This document shows, piece by piece, positions 1-12,800 of a stretch of 64,000 bases of DNA. The stretch covers positions 806,001 through 870,000 of the forward strand of contig JAIXMN010000014.1 in the NCBI GenBank assembly GCA_025716815.1. Reading direction: 5' to 3'. The notes below the pieces were generated by a model, which had not been told where the DNA came from, searched no databases, and worked only from the letters and a program-made list of their open reading frames with translations. Both the position numbers and the translations under genes were made by a program. The first letter of the stretch is position 1; each line of letters starts with the position of its first letter. Source of the stretch: Dichotomocladium elegans. Lineage: Eukaryota; Mucoromycota; Mucoromycetes; Mucorales; Lichtheimiaceae.

Positions 1-3000
1 TGTGCGGAAATAAAGTACCCAAGGGCGCTTTTCGTATTGTTTGACTAGGCGCAATCTAGGTTTGTGTCTGAAGTCGGAGATACCGCAGTGCCTAAGAAAC
101 TCTTTTGGTGGGTTTCATTAAAAGTTTCTTTTTCTTACCAGCAAGAATTTACAAATCGGCACAAAGAATGCACTTGGAAAAATTGCGTTGAGTTTCGGTG
201 TGCAATGGATCGGACTATGGTATCAGGTGACTACGTTTAGTGACAGATGAAAATGACGTCATGAGCGAAAAAAGCCAAAGCAACCCAGAACGGCGATTAT
301 CAATGCTATTCGCTAATTACTATGGATATTGATTTCTTGACAGTCGCTGTTTCTGTAAAATTGATTCAAAGGTTAGTAGGCTGTGGCGCTCCTGGAGTGG
401 TTGGTCTCATCAAACCGAGTGGCGAGAGATACCCGTGACATTTTATGCTTCAGCGGGAATGATTGGGATTGATCCCCATTGAATTCTGATTGGCTAAGCA
501 GTCGCGTACGCCTTTTTGATTACTAGGCATGCTAGGCTTTAGCCCTTGAACCACTTAATACTCGCCTATTTCTCCAATGTCACCGAATACAAGATGCTTA
601 TATGCTCTTTAGACTTAAGCCTGTAAATATTCGTGCGATGATTTTGCTGTGGCTATTCGCAGGTATTTGAAAAGGTTAAACTAACGACAGCAAACCTCCT
701 TTTCACGATCCACCCTCAACACATAACTTGACACACATCACCGAATACGGTCTTAATGCTGACGCCTAAATTGTGGTATCTATGACCTGGACTCTTAATA
801 TGATAAATGGTTACTTCGGGCAGCAAGAAAACCGTTTGTCGCGAGGTCAGCAGATCAACCCTGTGTGGGATACGGTAGTGCCTACCTTTTAACTGCATAC
901 TTTGAAGTCAAGAATGCAAAATTTACTTTGGCTTGGCAGCATAGCAAGCAGTTATGAGAGAAGAAGACGCGATAAAATAAGAAATGGATTATGTGCGAGT
1001 CTGCTATTTCAATATCTGCAGAATCTAGCTATCCATCATTCTGGTGCCGCATGAGTCGTGTCCACCGCAACTATGAGTTTAATCAGGGGCTGAGGTTCCC
1101 CTGACGTCCCATGCGAGATGTATCGCACAATAAAGATACAATTATGTTCTCTAAAACGTTATCGAATCCATCCCGCAAGCCAACAATGCTCATCGCTCTT
1201 CGTAAACAATTCTCGCTCAGACGACTCGACATGTTGTTGGTAATAATAATCTGTCAAGATACAATATGAACCAGTATCGGTTTACAAGTACCGTCACATT
1301 AGTGTGGATCACGATGTTCCAGAGATATATCACTGGCTAGCATTGGCAGGAAGGAAGAACTTAGAAACAATATGGCTCCAGAATATCATTATCTCAATTG
1401 AAGAATATCTACCCATCCAGTTTCTACGTCTCTTAAAACGCTAACGATAGCATAAACCACGATCAGTCACCTCCCCGAGTTGACCAGTAAGATCACCACG
1501 AATGCGAATATACTTTCATGAAGTTCTTATCAAGTGTAATAGAAACGGACCTGATGAAGAACATTATTACATCACGATTGAAGAAGATTAAAATGACTAT
1601 ATCTTGTGCAATTTAAAGTTGCCATATGGAATCCGATCTAACATGGCATTGGGTCTGAAATCAGTACCTGAACCATAGTGGATCATGTTTCTCAAAGAGA
1701 AGTTGTTTACTGCCCTCAAAGCTTTCAACTGTTCACTCTGTTCGTCGGCATCTTAAAACTGTCAAGACTTTTCAGAACGCATGCAGTACCTTTACCAACC
1801 CACCTTTTTCATATCGTTTTTTACTATTCTTTTACCGTAATTGATAACCGTCACAGAAGTACGGCCTTTGTCGCTGTAGTAATAAAGGCATATGTTACTA
1901 AATTAACTATAAACAGTAAATCCAAAAATCATGTAATTCACACCTTATCAGAATACCGGATACCCCAAATTTTGATCTTCTCTTAAAAGTCGTCTGTGAT
2001 CAAAATTTGAAACACGAATTGCTCAACTGACGAACAAACAAGGGCTATGTACCGGCATAGGTAATTGGTAAACGACTTGCTCAAGTGCGGTCCCACTCTT
2101 AAAAGCCACCAGAAGAGTAAAATCGTGTACTATATACATCTTCAAGAACAACCTCCGTATCCCGTCATCCGCCCAATGTGCGCTTAAAGCCCGCCATCTT
2201 TATCGAAGAGCTGAAAGGACTGTGCTCTCAGAGAGAACTTGACGATAGGAGTAACATGATGGCTGGTTCTGGGATGGAATCCTTGATGGCATACAGGGGG
2301 CATACGACCATAAAGACAACGTCGTACGAAGCATTCTGTGACTACGTCCACGCTCTTTTATCATCCACATCTGTTTACTACCGTGTACATGGTGTACAAT
2401 ATCATATAAATGGCTATTTTGGTGAAGAGTCAATCTCAAACACTGACTCCGGTGACCCGTACGCGCCGTCAATTTGATGCAGGTCATCTGACGATATACT
2501 ATGGACTAAAAGCTCCCCACAAGTTGAAGTCCATCTTAGGCAGGCTTTAGCCATGATAGCAAGATCGTTATTTCCTTACCTTCGTTTCGCTGCTGGTTTT
2601 TTTGTTTTGTTGTTTTGTTGTTGTTTTGGACACACGGGGCGAGATATTTGATGAAACTCTTTGTACTTTAGCAGCTTTGCGATTCTCTCCCCCCCGTCTT
2701 TTTCTCTTAGGAGAAAACCATATCAGAAATCATGGGATGATATAGACCATTTTTAGTTCATGTGATTTACTTTGACTGATGGGATCGTCATGGTTGGGTG
2801 CACCGGCCATCGTGATCATAGCAAAAGATGGTCTCCGTTTGGCCACAAAGTGGCATATTCTGAGTGGCATTTTCCGTGCTCCATGGCGAGTCAAATACAA
2901 AAAACTGAAAAAATATATGGCATGTATGCGCATGTACAAGCGTCAGTCCCGGTACTAGTTTGGTAGTAGCCATGCGGTTCATGGAATGGTCCATTGGAAA

Positions 3001-4872
3001 GGTTATAGCAGATCGACTTGACGCTTGCATCTATTTACATGAGATGAGTTTGGAAAAAAACTATATTACAGATTTTATAGTCGTCGCCTTTTTTCCTTTC
3101 CGACCTTTCTTTTTCATTTGTGAGTCTGCTTGGTAACACGTTTCATAAGTCATATACGCGTATCTGGCCAGAATAAAGTGAAACCGTACGCACAGACCGG
3201 GAAACCAAACCGCTTACTGCGTTGACATAGCAACGATCTCCCAACGTAAAAATGAGCAAGGCTTGTATGCATGCGTTCGGAAGTAAAAAAAAAATCTATA
3301 GGGGTAGTGAAAATCCGGTTAATCCTAAATATTGACATCGCTACCTCCCGCGCTTACGCGTGAAGCGGGAACATATTGTCCTAATGGTATACACATACAC
3401 ATTTTCTTCCCCACTTTTTATTAAATATATCACTCGTTATTTCAGATGCACAATTGACAAATAGAGAAGCGATCAGTCTTAATGTACTTTGTTGATCTGA
3501 TCGGTGCACACAGGGACTTCCTTTTTTCATGTACCGTCAGCGGGCCGCATTGAATGAATGAAGTCAACTTCTCTTAAAGAGAGCTGTTTTGCGCCATCCA
3601 GGAACGCCTCTTTCCCTGTCTGGCATTAATATACTTATTTTATATGGTAAACATCCATCTACTTACATGCTTAGCTAATGGATTCGGCGTATACAGCAGA
3701 TGTACGCGCCGACAAAAATGTTTTTTTGTACTGAGATCCGCAAGGGGGTTGATAGCAAACAAATGCGAATTTTTTCTGAAGCGGAGCGGTAAACAGTGCA
3801 TATTAGAGAGAGTAGCAATACCACTGTAGAATACTTTCTCACGTCGAACGGACAAATACTCGGCCAATATCGCGTGCGCTTGCGTTCTCTCCTTCAATCC
3901 ATCTGTTAGTAATGGATATACCATGTATTTATATCTCTTACTCGCTCGTTACCACCAGCCAACTATTATATAGTAAAAAAGGGGGAGGGGAATAAAAATG
4001 TCTATGTCTCATCATTTTCTAAACAGTTGTGCCTTGCCGTAGGTTGCATATAGCCACGTTATATTAGTACTTGTTTAGACATATTACTATTAATATTTGC
4101 TTCGCGAATAACTTTCAGAATGCACCTCGTTGCGCTCGTGATTTGGGTAGCTGTCGTGTTCGCGCGGCGTTCCCGCCTGGTCTTCGCTACTGCTGCTGCT
4201 GCTGTTGTTCCGATGACCCTATACACAGAGCCAGAACCTTAAAAAGGATGTGTATCCAAATTCGTTTTCTTTGTTACTATCTCAATATAGAACAGTAAGG
4301 GGATCAGGTGGGTCCATTGATTCTCGGCCCTTCTTTCTGTTTTTTTTTTGTATGCATGCGTTGAATTATTTGTTTCTACTAATCAAAGTGTGCAGCGGAT
4401 GTCCGGTTGTATATATGGGAATCCGGTTCTAAACACTAAAATGTCATGTTTTTTTTGGCACATGGAACCAACATTTGCGGTGCTAAAAAGCTTATCGATC
4501 AACGCCAAGAAGAAAACCAATAAATACCCCTCAATTCAGTCAGCTTTGTTTTGTTCCGAGTTCTTTGTCACCTTTTGGTTGAACCTCCACTCCTCGTTAT
4601 TATATATTTCCTTCCCGGCAGCTTTTGTACTTTTTCCCACCTATTCGCCTGGAAAGCTGGGAAGTATATACCTTTTGCGCTCCACACTCACACGCACATA
4701 ATTTCAAATTTGTGGGTGCCGCGAAACTTCTTTCTCAAAAAAGCTATCTCTCCCTTGTTTTTATTACATCCTCTGTTGTATATTCTTCCCAACATTTTAC
4801 TTTTCTTCCTTTTAAAATCCCCCTTCCTTGAACTTCCTGGTGTAAATATCCCAGCTGTATTTACTCAACATC
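1..4872. other. gene-poor AT-rich tract, no supported gene
   Basis: All open frames here are short, overlap on both strands and lack recognisable domains. The longest (1678-1986 and 2178-2477 on the plus strand) have no start context, splice pattern or family motif I can defend. Poly-T runs, a (TTTTG)n-like stretch near 2600-2630 and pyrimidine-rich tracts before 4870 are the only visible structure. The last few hundred bases, pyrimidine-rich up to 4870, probably hold the promoter and 5' UTR of the ankyrin gene that follows. Confidence 0.5.
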
Positions 4873-6654
4873 ATGGACGTCCACAAAACCATTGGTCACT
4901 ATCACAGTCATCATGGGCACAAGAAACATTCATCAACACTGTGCTCCTCGATTCCCAAGATCTGGATGACAATCCAGAATATCCTTGCCACGGACGACAG
5001 GCAAGCATGGAAATCACTCACGCAGGATGCTGATCATATCGTCCACATCAAAAACGCGCTTCTCATGTCGAGGATGTCGAATGATGCAAGTTTTCTTCCC
5101 GCGTCAAGCAAACACAAGGTCCTCCAATTTGAACAGCCTAGGCGAACGGAGGCACAGATCAGGTTTGGGAAGACAGCGACTGATCTTAATGCGCTTCAGG
5201 TTGCGATGTTTCACAAGAACGAGGCGCTAGCCTGTCAGATTGTCAGCTTCTTGCGTCTCCACGCCGACCCGAGGGAGCTTACGTCTTTTCTCAACCACGT
5301 GTGGGGCAACAAGAATACCTCACTCCACCTCGCCTGCTTTCTGGCTATGCCTCGCCTCGTGAAGCTTTTGCTGGAGCTTGGGGCGAATCCAGCCACTCTC
5401 AATGGTCGCAAGCTCACTGCTGCAGAATGCTGCAAGGATTCGGAGTGCCTTGCTAGGCTGGCCGTACCTCCGCCCCAACCCATGGCCCCCATTACCATTG
5501 CGAAAAAATATGGCCCTGTCGCACCTGCTTCTGTCGCGCGTTCGTCTACTACTGCCGCTGGAATGAACAGCAGCAGCAGCGACAACAACAGCAACAACAA
5601 CAACAACAGCAAGCGATCTTTGCATGTATCACCTCCGAAATCGGCAGAGAGACCAGCAACGGCTCCTGTTGCCAAACCATCTGCCGTTACTGGTACTACT
5701 GATAGTGCCTCAGCCGTAACAGTTCCCGCCATGGCTTCTCCTGCTAGAGTTACTGCTGGCGCTGCTTCCCTTGTAGCTGCTGCTGCTGCACCTTCCCCTG
5801 TGAAATATGCGGCGTCTACTACTACCATGTCTCCTGGTGTGTCCGCTTCCACCGTGTCTAGTATATCGCCATTGACACAGCGCTCCGCAGATGTTGTTGC
5901 TACCTTGCCAGCAACAACCCCATCTTCAGTACAACTCCAAAGCTATCCTCCGGAACCAACGGTACCAATGGTGGAAGAGGTGCCGGATATCTCACAACAA
6001 TGTTCGGCCAATTCTGTACCCATTATTGTGAACCAATGTCCACCTCCCAAAACTTTGGCCGGTCGCGAGCCACAGATGTTGCAGCAATCACAGATGCGTT
6101 CGCCACAACCGTTTGCTTTCAAATCTCCGCTAGCACCGCCGCCACCGCCGTCGTCTGGTAGGATACATGGCGCAAATATTAATGACAGCTCCACCATAAG
6201 GGCCGACTCTATTCCAGCCGCAGCGGTGCGACCACAACCACAACGCCATCCAACAGCGCCTACTCCATTCGCTGAGCTGATGCAAGCGAGAGAGGTATCA
6301 GCTAAAGGCACGATGATTTTGGCGGCAGTCAAAAGTCCATACGGTAAGTAGTTTATTTTTTTTTTCTTGTGTGCCCGCGTGTGTGCGTCGTTCTCATACA
6401 CAGATACGTATACTTAGATTCCGCCTTGTTTCATATAGCTGCATTCCACTTACGCCAAATAGTCAAAGCGCTTGAAGATCCTCCGCCTTGCCGCTATCCA
6501 GAAGGTACATGTATTTCGCGTTCCACATGGCTGGATAAAATCTAATTCCCAACACAATACAGATAGTGCGCGGGTGTGCCAATGGGATGCGAAGACAATG
6601 GCAATACGAGCTGTTAGTCATGTCTACGGGGAACAGGCAGTATCTGTTCCGTAG
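4873..6654 (+). CDS. ankyrin-repeat protein with long low-complexity tail (3-exon model)
   Basis: Unnamed protein, about 542 aa in the spliced model 4873-6343, 6439-6504, 6563-6654. Residues about 104-190 form at least two ankyrin repeats (NTSLHLACFLAMPRLVKLLL followed by ELGANPATLNG), so the likely role is protein binding. The N-terminus is histidine-rich. Residues about 235-480 are disordered, with runs of Ser, Asn, Ala, Thr and Pro. The ATG at 4873 has a good context (atcATGG). Without splicing the frame ends at 6351 just after a strong donor (GTAAGT). Splicing adds a short conserved-looking tail containing CQWDAKTMAIRAV. The first exon is secure. The last two exons are inference; an alternative read-through of exon 2 stops at 6545. 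Confidence 0.72.
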
Positions 6655-7654
6655 ACTCCAGAAAAAGGAATTGCTTCTGTTTAGTTGTGTTCCCACTTTA
6701 CAAGTGATGAACACCCCCACACATTTCCTTTCGTTCAAGACGTGTGCTACTCAGCCCCTTCGTTCGTCATAACAACACACCAAGCTACCAACACACCGGT
6801 ATTATGGTAACTGACGCTGCAAGACTTGCTTCCTAGTTTCTTGTTTGCACGGCGTCCAACGATTTTCTTTTTCCTTTCTCGCCCAAACCCCTTTTATGTA
6901 TACATGCTTTGTTTGATCACTTTATTTTTGCTCTGTTGTCTTTATATATCTATAACCTTTTCTTTTTTTTCCAATTTGTCTGGAAATACTGCTTCCTGTT
7001 CCCTTACCTCTACTCTTACCTATATCACCTTTACATACTCTTACACTCTTCTTCGCTGCTTTTGTGTGTGATACTATTCCTCTTTACCCTTAACTCTTTT
7101 CCTATGTGATTTTATCTCTATCTATATCTCTTTCTACACGCTAATGATGATGGTCTGTAGATTCTTCCCCCGCCCCCCTATTCCCGCTTTCTCTGCTGGG
7201 TTGTATGTTTATTTATATTAGTCTTTTTTTTGCCCTATCGCTCTTCTATTTGTATGCTCTCTCCATTTTTCTTCTTCTACAAACCTTAGCTTGGATATAG
7301 GAATTGAAGAAAATAAAAAATATGAGCCCATGGCCCAGTTCAAAGTATACATTCTCATTCCCACAGAAAGTACCAACTAAGCATTAACAACTCAAAGATA
7401 CGCTTTCTACAATATGCGCCCATACTGTATCGAGATTTATTTGTTTGTGTACAGGCATATTATGGCTCTCTTAGAGACGCTCTGACTATACAGTTCCCTA
7501 GTTATAGCTTTTTAGATGTTATTGACTGATTCCTTTCTTTTTTCCTTTTATTATTCCAAGCTGGAAAGGGCTTCGTGCTCGTATATATATATATGTGTGT
7601 GTGTGTACACGAGCGTAAGAGAACGTGTAGGCGTGGGATCATCATCGACAAGGA
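6655..7654. other. pyrimidine-rich intergenic tract with dinucleotide repeats
   Basis: Mostly C/T-rich low-complexity sequence (about 6830-7300) followed by a short TA/TG microsatellite near 7583-7606. No coding frame can be supported. The left part is probably the 3' UTR of the ankyrin gene. Confidence 0.5.
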
Positions 7655-8682
7655 TTAAACGTCTTTACCTTTCTGGGATGCTTCAAACCGCCCCAGACTA
7701 CAGTATATGGTATTCGAGCTTCGAAGGAGACAAGAAGATGATGCCAAAAAAGATTGTGGTGAAGACCGAATGATAGAGGCGGCCACTTCTTCACTCGCTG
7801 CTGGCCGCACTGAGGAATGCCGTTGTAACTTGGTCCGGATACGGTCAACAAGTCGTGTTGTCACGCTCCTGGCAGGCACGAGGTTGGGACAATCAGGGCG
7901 AGACGTCAAAGGAGGACAGGGGTTATTTAGGTGCAGTGTCTTCGCCGATGCATCAAGGCCGAGCCTTTGCAAAAAAGATGCCATCTTGATGCCTGTCGAG
8001 GACGCGGGTATCGATGGATGCTTCGGATGCTGAGACCGGCCATATTGCTGGTCGCTTCTGTTGCCTAGTAATAGACAGTCAATGTCGGAAAAAGTTGAAC
8101 TCAAGGATACAAGGACATGGGTGTTTAGCTGAGGAGTATACGTATTGGTTAGTATCGAGTATCTCGAGGAAGGAGGTCTTGTTGCAGTCGGAATTTCCGC
8201 AGGGGTGTCGGCAGATGTAGACTGGATCCTTGCGAGGGAGGAGGTGTCATGACCATGTGTTATGACGATGGCTCTGAGGTCTTTCTGCTTATCCCTCCAG
8301 AAACAAGGGTGACTGAAATGCGTGATAGAGTATGCAGATTGTCCGGTGGCAATTTCCAAGCGATGCAACATATCAGCACCGTCCTTTCGACAGTTTCTGA
8401 TACGGATGTTTCCAGTCGCACGATCTGGTGTTCGGCCATCCGCGTGAAGGTGATCTCTCCCAGAAAGAGAGCTTGGCAAATTGCCTGTGGCACAAAAATC
8501 TCGATGATGGCACTAATTGTACCATGATAATTTAACGTCGCAGTTATTTTGGAATCATGCTCTATTCTGACCTCGTGTAAAATTTGTTGCTGTTCGGTAC
8601 TCCCGGGGAAGAAGATGGGATTGGCGGTAATTGCTATGGGGGCCATATAGATTGTGTGCGCGTGCGTAGATGGGTTTATCAA
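7655..8682 (-). other. unresolved coding potential, possible multi-exon gene
   Basis: Two long overlapping minus-strand frames occur: 8682-8260 (about 140 aa, with MAPIAITANPIFFPGS near its start and alternating hydrophobic residues suggesting beta structure) and 8479-7655 (274 aa, rich in Ser, Arg and Pro). They might be joined by introns into one gene, or one or both may be chance frames. A plus-strand frame (8249-8527) competes over the same bases. The first segment has a faint arrestin-like look, but I cannot confirm any domain and do not assign a function. Confidence 0.25.
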
Positions 8683-9548
8683 TGCTCTTGTGAGACTAAA
8701 AGAGATGGTAAGCGTTTCATTTTAAAGAACAAATACTGTGCTAATAAAAGCAAAAAAATATAGAGTATAAGAAAAAGGAGAGCCCCTATGTGTATATGGA
8801 TGACATAAAACAGGTTGAACTAGGTACAGGAGGGGAGGGGAAAGGAAAATAGGAAGTTAGGTGACTGATGGTTTTGATACGTCCATCTTATCGCCAACTA
8901 TAGCGTTTCTTTGTCGTTGGAAGGACACTCTCTTCGAAAACGACTTACAGATCGCTTACCTATGCATAGGCATTATACGATAAAGGTAATTTATGCAGGC
9001 ATGTTCAAAGTCATGGAATATATTATATTTTGCTTGACTTCGTGTCCGGATGCTGCCATCTAAACTTCCTGGTATCAAAGCATGTGCATGTCTTTTTCGC
9101 GACGGAAACACCATAATGTTGAAGTGCTATCTGAATCATAGTGCCTTAATCGATTTGGGCGATGGTTATTGTTTGTGTGTTGGATGCTTTATGCTCATCG
9201 GTTGTATAAAGGAAAGAAGAAGACTATTGGTTGCCCAGTTTTGAACGAGTTTGATGTCCATGAAGTATCCCACGTCCAGTTTTGCTGAAGGCAACAGCTA
9301 TTCTGCAGCAAGCGGGGCGCATTATGAAAGACGAAAGAATCATTGCTGGGGGATCGCTTGACCTGTTAAAGGAGCCTGTACACTGCAGTTTCGGGAGACA
9401 GTTTGAAACACTGCTAGAAACGCTGAGCTGCACTGTGATCCTGAAAGCTCATCAACCCCCGAATGCATGTTCTAAACCCATATCCAACAACGTAGGAACT
9501 ACGTCACGTGTGAGCAGACGGACAATGTCATTGAAAACAGTTGCCAAC
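8683..9548. other. intergenic flank of the retrotransposon insertion
   Basis: No supported gene. A plus-strand frame from 9282 runs up to the insertion and, if the element is removed, continues past it for 14 codons to a stop (VANVPYKLRERVD). It may be a fragment of an older gene, but it has no recognisable domain and no convincing start. Confidence 0.35.
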
Positions 9549-9738
9549 TGTCGTGTCCTGAGTGATTTGTGTCGCGATATCAAAAGTAGAATAATTTTAG
9601 TAGTGAGGGCCACTCCGCTGGCAGTTTGGTTTATACAGACGTACACTCGTATTACGAATCGTTGTTCTTTTTCTCTGATAAAGTTCACTACCTTCGAGTC
9701 TCACGACTTATTATCGTCTGTTTACGCCATCTACTGCA
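9549..9738 (+). repeat. 5' LTR (190 bp)
   Basis: Starts TGTCGTGTCC and ends CTACTGCA. It is identical to the 3' copy except for one extra T in the run near 9666-9672. It should carry the element's promoter and transcript start, but no TATA box is obvious. Confidence 0.96.
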
Positions 9739-9825
9739 CTTTTTTTCGTGAATTCTCATCACCACCACCACCACCACCACCACCACCACCACCACCAAAA
9801 ACACAACAACAACAACAGCAACAAC

Positions 9826-12800
9826 ATGAACACCACCACCAACAACAACAACATCGGCACCCCCGTGTCTGCTGGCACCAGCCAGAATGGCTCGGTCTTC
9901 TCGGACCATGCGTCGCCACAGGATGCAGCCTTGTCAGTCTGCCGCACCTTCGTCGCCGAACTAGGCGACTTGACAAGAGCGTGGAATCGTGTTGTACACG
10001 AACAAGGCGCGTCGCAAGAAGCACGCCAAGCCGCCTTTGCCGCCATCAAGGCCGCCCAGGAAAATCTTTCGCAGTGCCGGGAGCTGTGGAAAGTCCAGTT
10101 CCCGCTCGTCCCCGAGCTCACGGGTGAACCAGTGCCTGTGTCGCACCAACAGCCGGTCGCTCCCGAATTCGACTACGACCGAGTTAAACTTCCGAAGGAC
10201 ATTCCGTACCTCAACACGCGCACCACCAAGCATTCAAACCCGGAGGCCAAGCAAGTTTATGCTTCGGCCCAGCAATGGGCAATCGCCTTTGAAACGGTGA
10301 TCGGTTATGCCGGATTGTCCAAGCATTTGGATAAGCTGTGGCCTCGTCTTTTGCTTCGCGCATTGGACGCAGCCCAGCGTGAACAACTCGAGCAGGAACT
10401 CGTACAAAATCCTACAAAAGAGGGTGAACAAACTCACTCTTGGGCAGTCGTCCAAAAAACAATCGTCAATCTATTTGACACAGCAACGGAGGAGTATCGA
10501 CTCATTGTCGAGGTACTTAACTGCTACCAAGGCGATAGGGAATCGATCAACCATTACCTCCAACGCTTCATCAAAGCTGTGTATTCAGCAAAACTTGAAT
10601 CTGACCACCCGCTAATTTCTGCGTTGCTTTTGGAAAATATGACACCGGAATCCCACCGCGTCGTCACTAGCTTTTTAGCTAAGAACTTCGGCACCGAATG
10701 GCCCAAAGACATTCGCGAACTGAATAAGCACATGGCATCCTTGCCAACTCCCAACACGTCCGGCACCAAGCGCCCACATGAAGCGCAGCCACTTAATCGT
10801 GCAAGTCGGTTCAAACGCAATAAGGATTCCTTCAGCAATGGTAAGGGTAGACCCCAAAAATTGGTCACTAATCCGTGCAAGCATTGCTTGAAAAAGGGCA
10901 TTGCTGTGCAGTTTAGCAGCCAGCACAGTTGCCCAAACTACAAATCGCCTGCATCGATTTCAAAAAATAAGCCGCAAATCGCGCCTAATGAGCGTAAGGA
11001 AGGTCGAGAATGGGCCAACCGAATGGCCACGCTGGTATTCCAGCAATCCAATGCAGCTGAGGAGGAAAATGATGAAGCTGGTGCTCCCACCGATGACGAT
11101 GAGGAAATGGCCGAAGCTCTAACCCTCCTCCAACAATGTAAGCTTTCCCGTGCTGCAACCAAATGCAAACAGTCGAGAACTCACAAAGAGGAAATCGTTA
11201 TACCTGTAACAATAGAGGGCCAGCGAGTTTGGGCGTTGCTTGACTCAGGAGCGAATTTTTCCTCGGTCGACCTCTCTTTTGCCAAAAAGCACAGCTTTAT
11301 AATAAACAGCCATGTTGCTGGAAAAATACACTTGGCTGATAATTCCCTTGCGATTGACCGTATTGGCTCTACAAATCAATTGAACGTACAGTATAACAAT
11401 CGCCGTCTGAAACATAGTTTTGAAATTATGAATCTAAGCAACAACCATGTTATGAGCATTGGTACTGATCTCATGCCTCATTTCGGTATTGGATATACTG
11501 GGCTTGTCTCCACTTGGGACAATGGCGCAAAAGAGAACGATGACGGGAATGAGAAAGAAAAGATTCCCAAACCAAACGCGTCACCAGCTGGTACTGAATT
11601 GGAGCGTACTCAATTGTTTGAGAAGATTAATCCCCTTTTGGCGGTAAACAAAGCCATACCAACAAATGCTTTTTGCACATTACCAGAGGCTGTTGTACAT
11701 TTGTCAACTCCTCCCGGGAAAACGGCTTATCGCCGCCAGTACAATATCGCTGAAAAGCATAAACCTTTGCTGAAAGAAACTTTTGACAAATGGCTTGCTG
11801 ACGGAGTGATACGCGAAGTGCCTCCAGATGCTGCTTATGGTAAGTGGAATAATCCTATTACCCTGGCTCCAAAAAAGTCAGAAAAAGATGGGCGTTACAC
11901 CTCTTGGAGAGTAGTAATTGACCCACGTCTCCTCAACACTTTATTGAAAGACGAGTTTGTCAACATTCCGCTAATCAGCGATATCATGAACACGGTCGGT
12001 CAACCTCAGTACAACGTGTTTACCACTTTGGATGCTACCGCAGCATTTCATCGTTTACCAATACATGAACCCGACCAAATTAAGACGAGCTTTACCTCGG
12101 TCGTCGATGGCCGTAGGTACTGCTTCGTGGGTTGCCCTTTTGGCATTAAAACAATCAGCAGCAAATTTCAACGCTGTATGAACGTCCTTCTCTCGGACTT
12201 ACCTTATGTCGCAACCTTTGTGGATGATATAATTATTTTCTCCGCCAACATGCAAGAGCACATTACTCATGTAGCAACTGTAATTCAACGACTAAGCAAC
12301 GTCAATTTAGTACTTAATCCTAAAAAGTGCTGCTTCGCTATGCGAACAGTGTACATTCTTGGATATTGTATATCCGAGGGCGGCCGAAAAAGTTTGGATC
12401 CACGTAAGTTGGCCATCATTGACGAAATCCCGACTCCCATTACGGGTAAACAAGTCGCTGCCTTTCTGGGAATGATCAACTTCCACCGAGAGCACCTGGC
12501 TAAAGCATCGGTTTTGACCAATCCATTGGACAAATTGCGTAATATTGCCGATTTACGACCAGTTTGGAAACAAGAACATCAAGTCGCATTTGACACGCTC
12601 AAGCAGATGCTAAAACAAAACATTGTCCTTTACCAACCTGACTTTTCTCGTCAATTTTATGTCGCCACTGATGCTAGCCGAACTGGCATTTCTGCCGTAC
12701 TGTATCAGTTGGATGACGCTGGACACAAACGATACATCTCCTTCAAGGCTAGATCCCTATCGACTTCCGAGCGGAATTATTCTGTGACAAAATTAGAACT

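Noticed and set aside
5235..5852. 205-aa minus-strand frame with long Leu runs
   Set aside because: It is the antisense of the Asn/Ser/Ala codon runs in the ankyrin gene, which has a better start, domain and splice context.
7583..7606. TATA/TG microsatellite as a promoter
   Set aside because: No supported gene starts downstream in either direction; treated as a simple repeat.
9748..9825. Gag-Pol start at the GTG giving a 13-histidine N-terminus
   Set aside because: A GTG start is not expected in a fungal nuclear gene; the first ATG in frame is at 9826.
9688..10121. Minus-strand frames with poly-Val, poly-Trp and poly-Gly
   Set aside because: Antisense shadows of the CAC/AAC repeat in the Gag leader.
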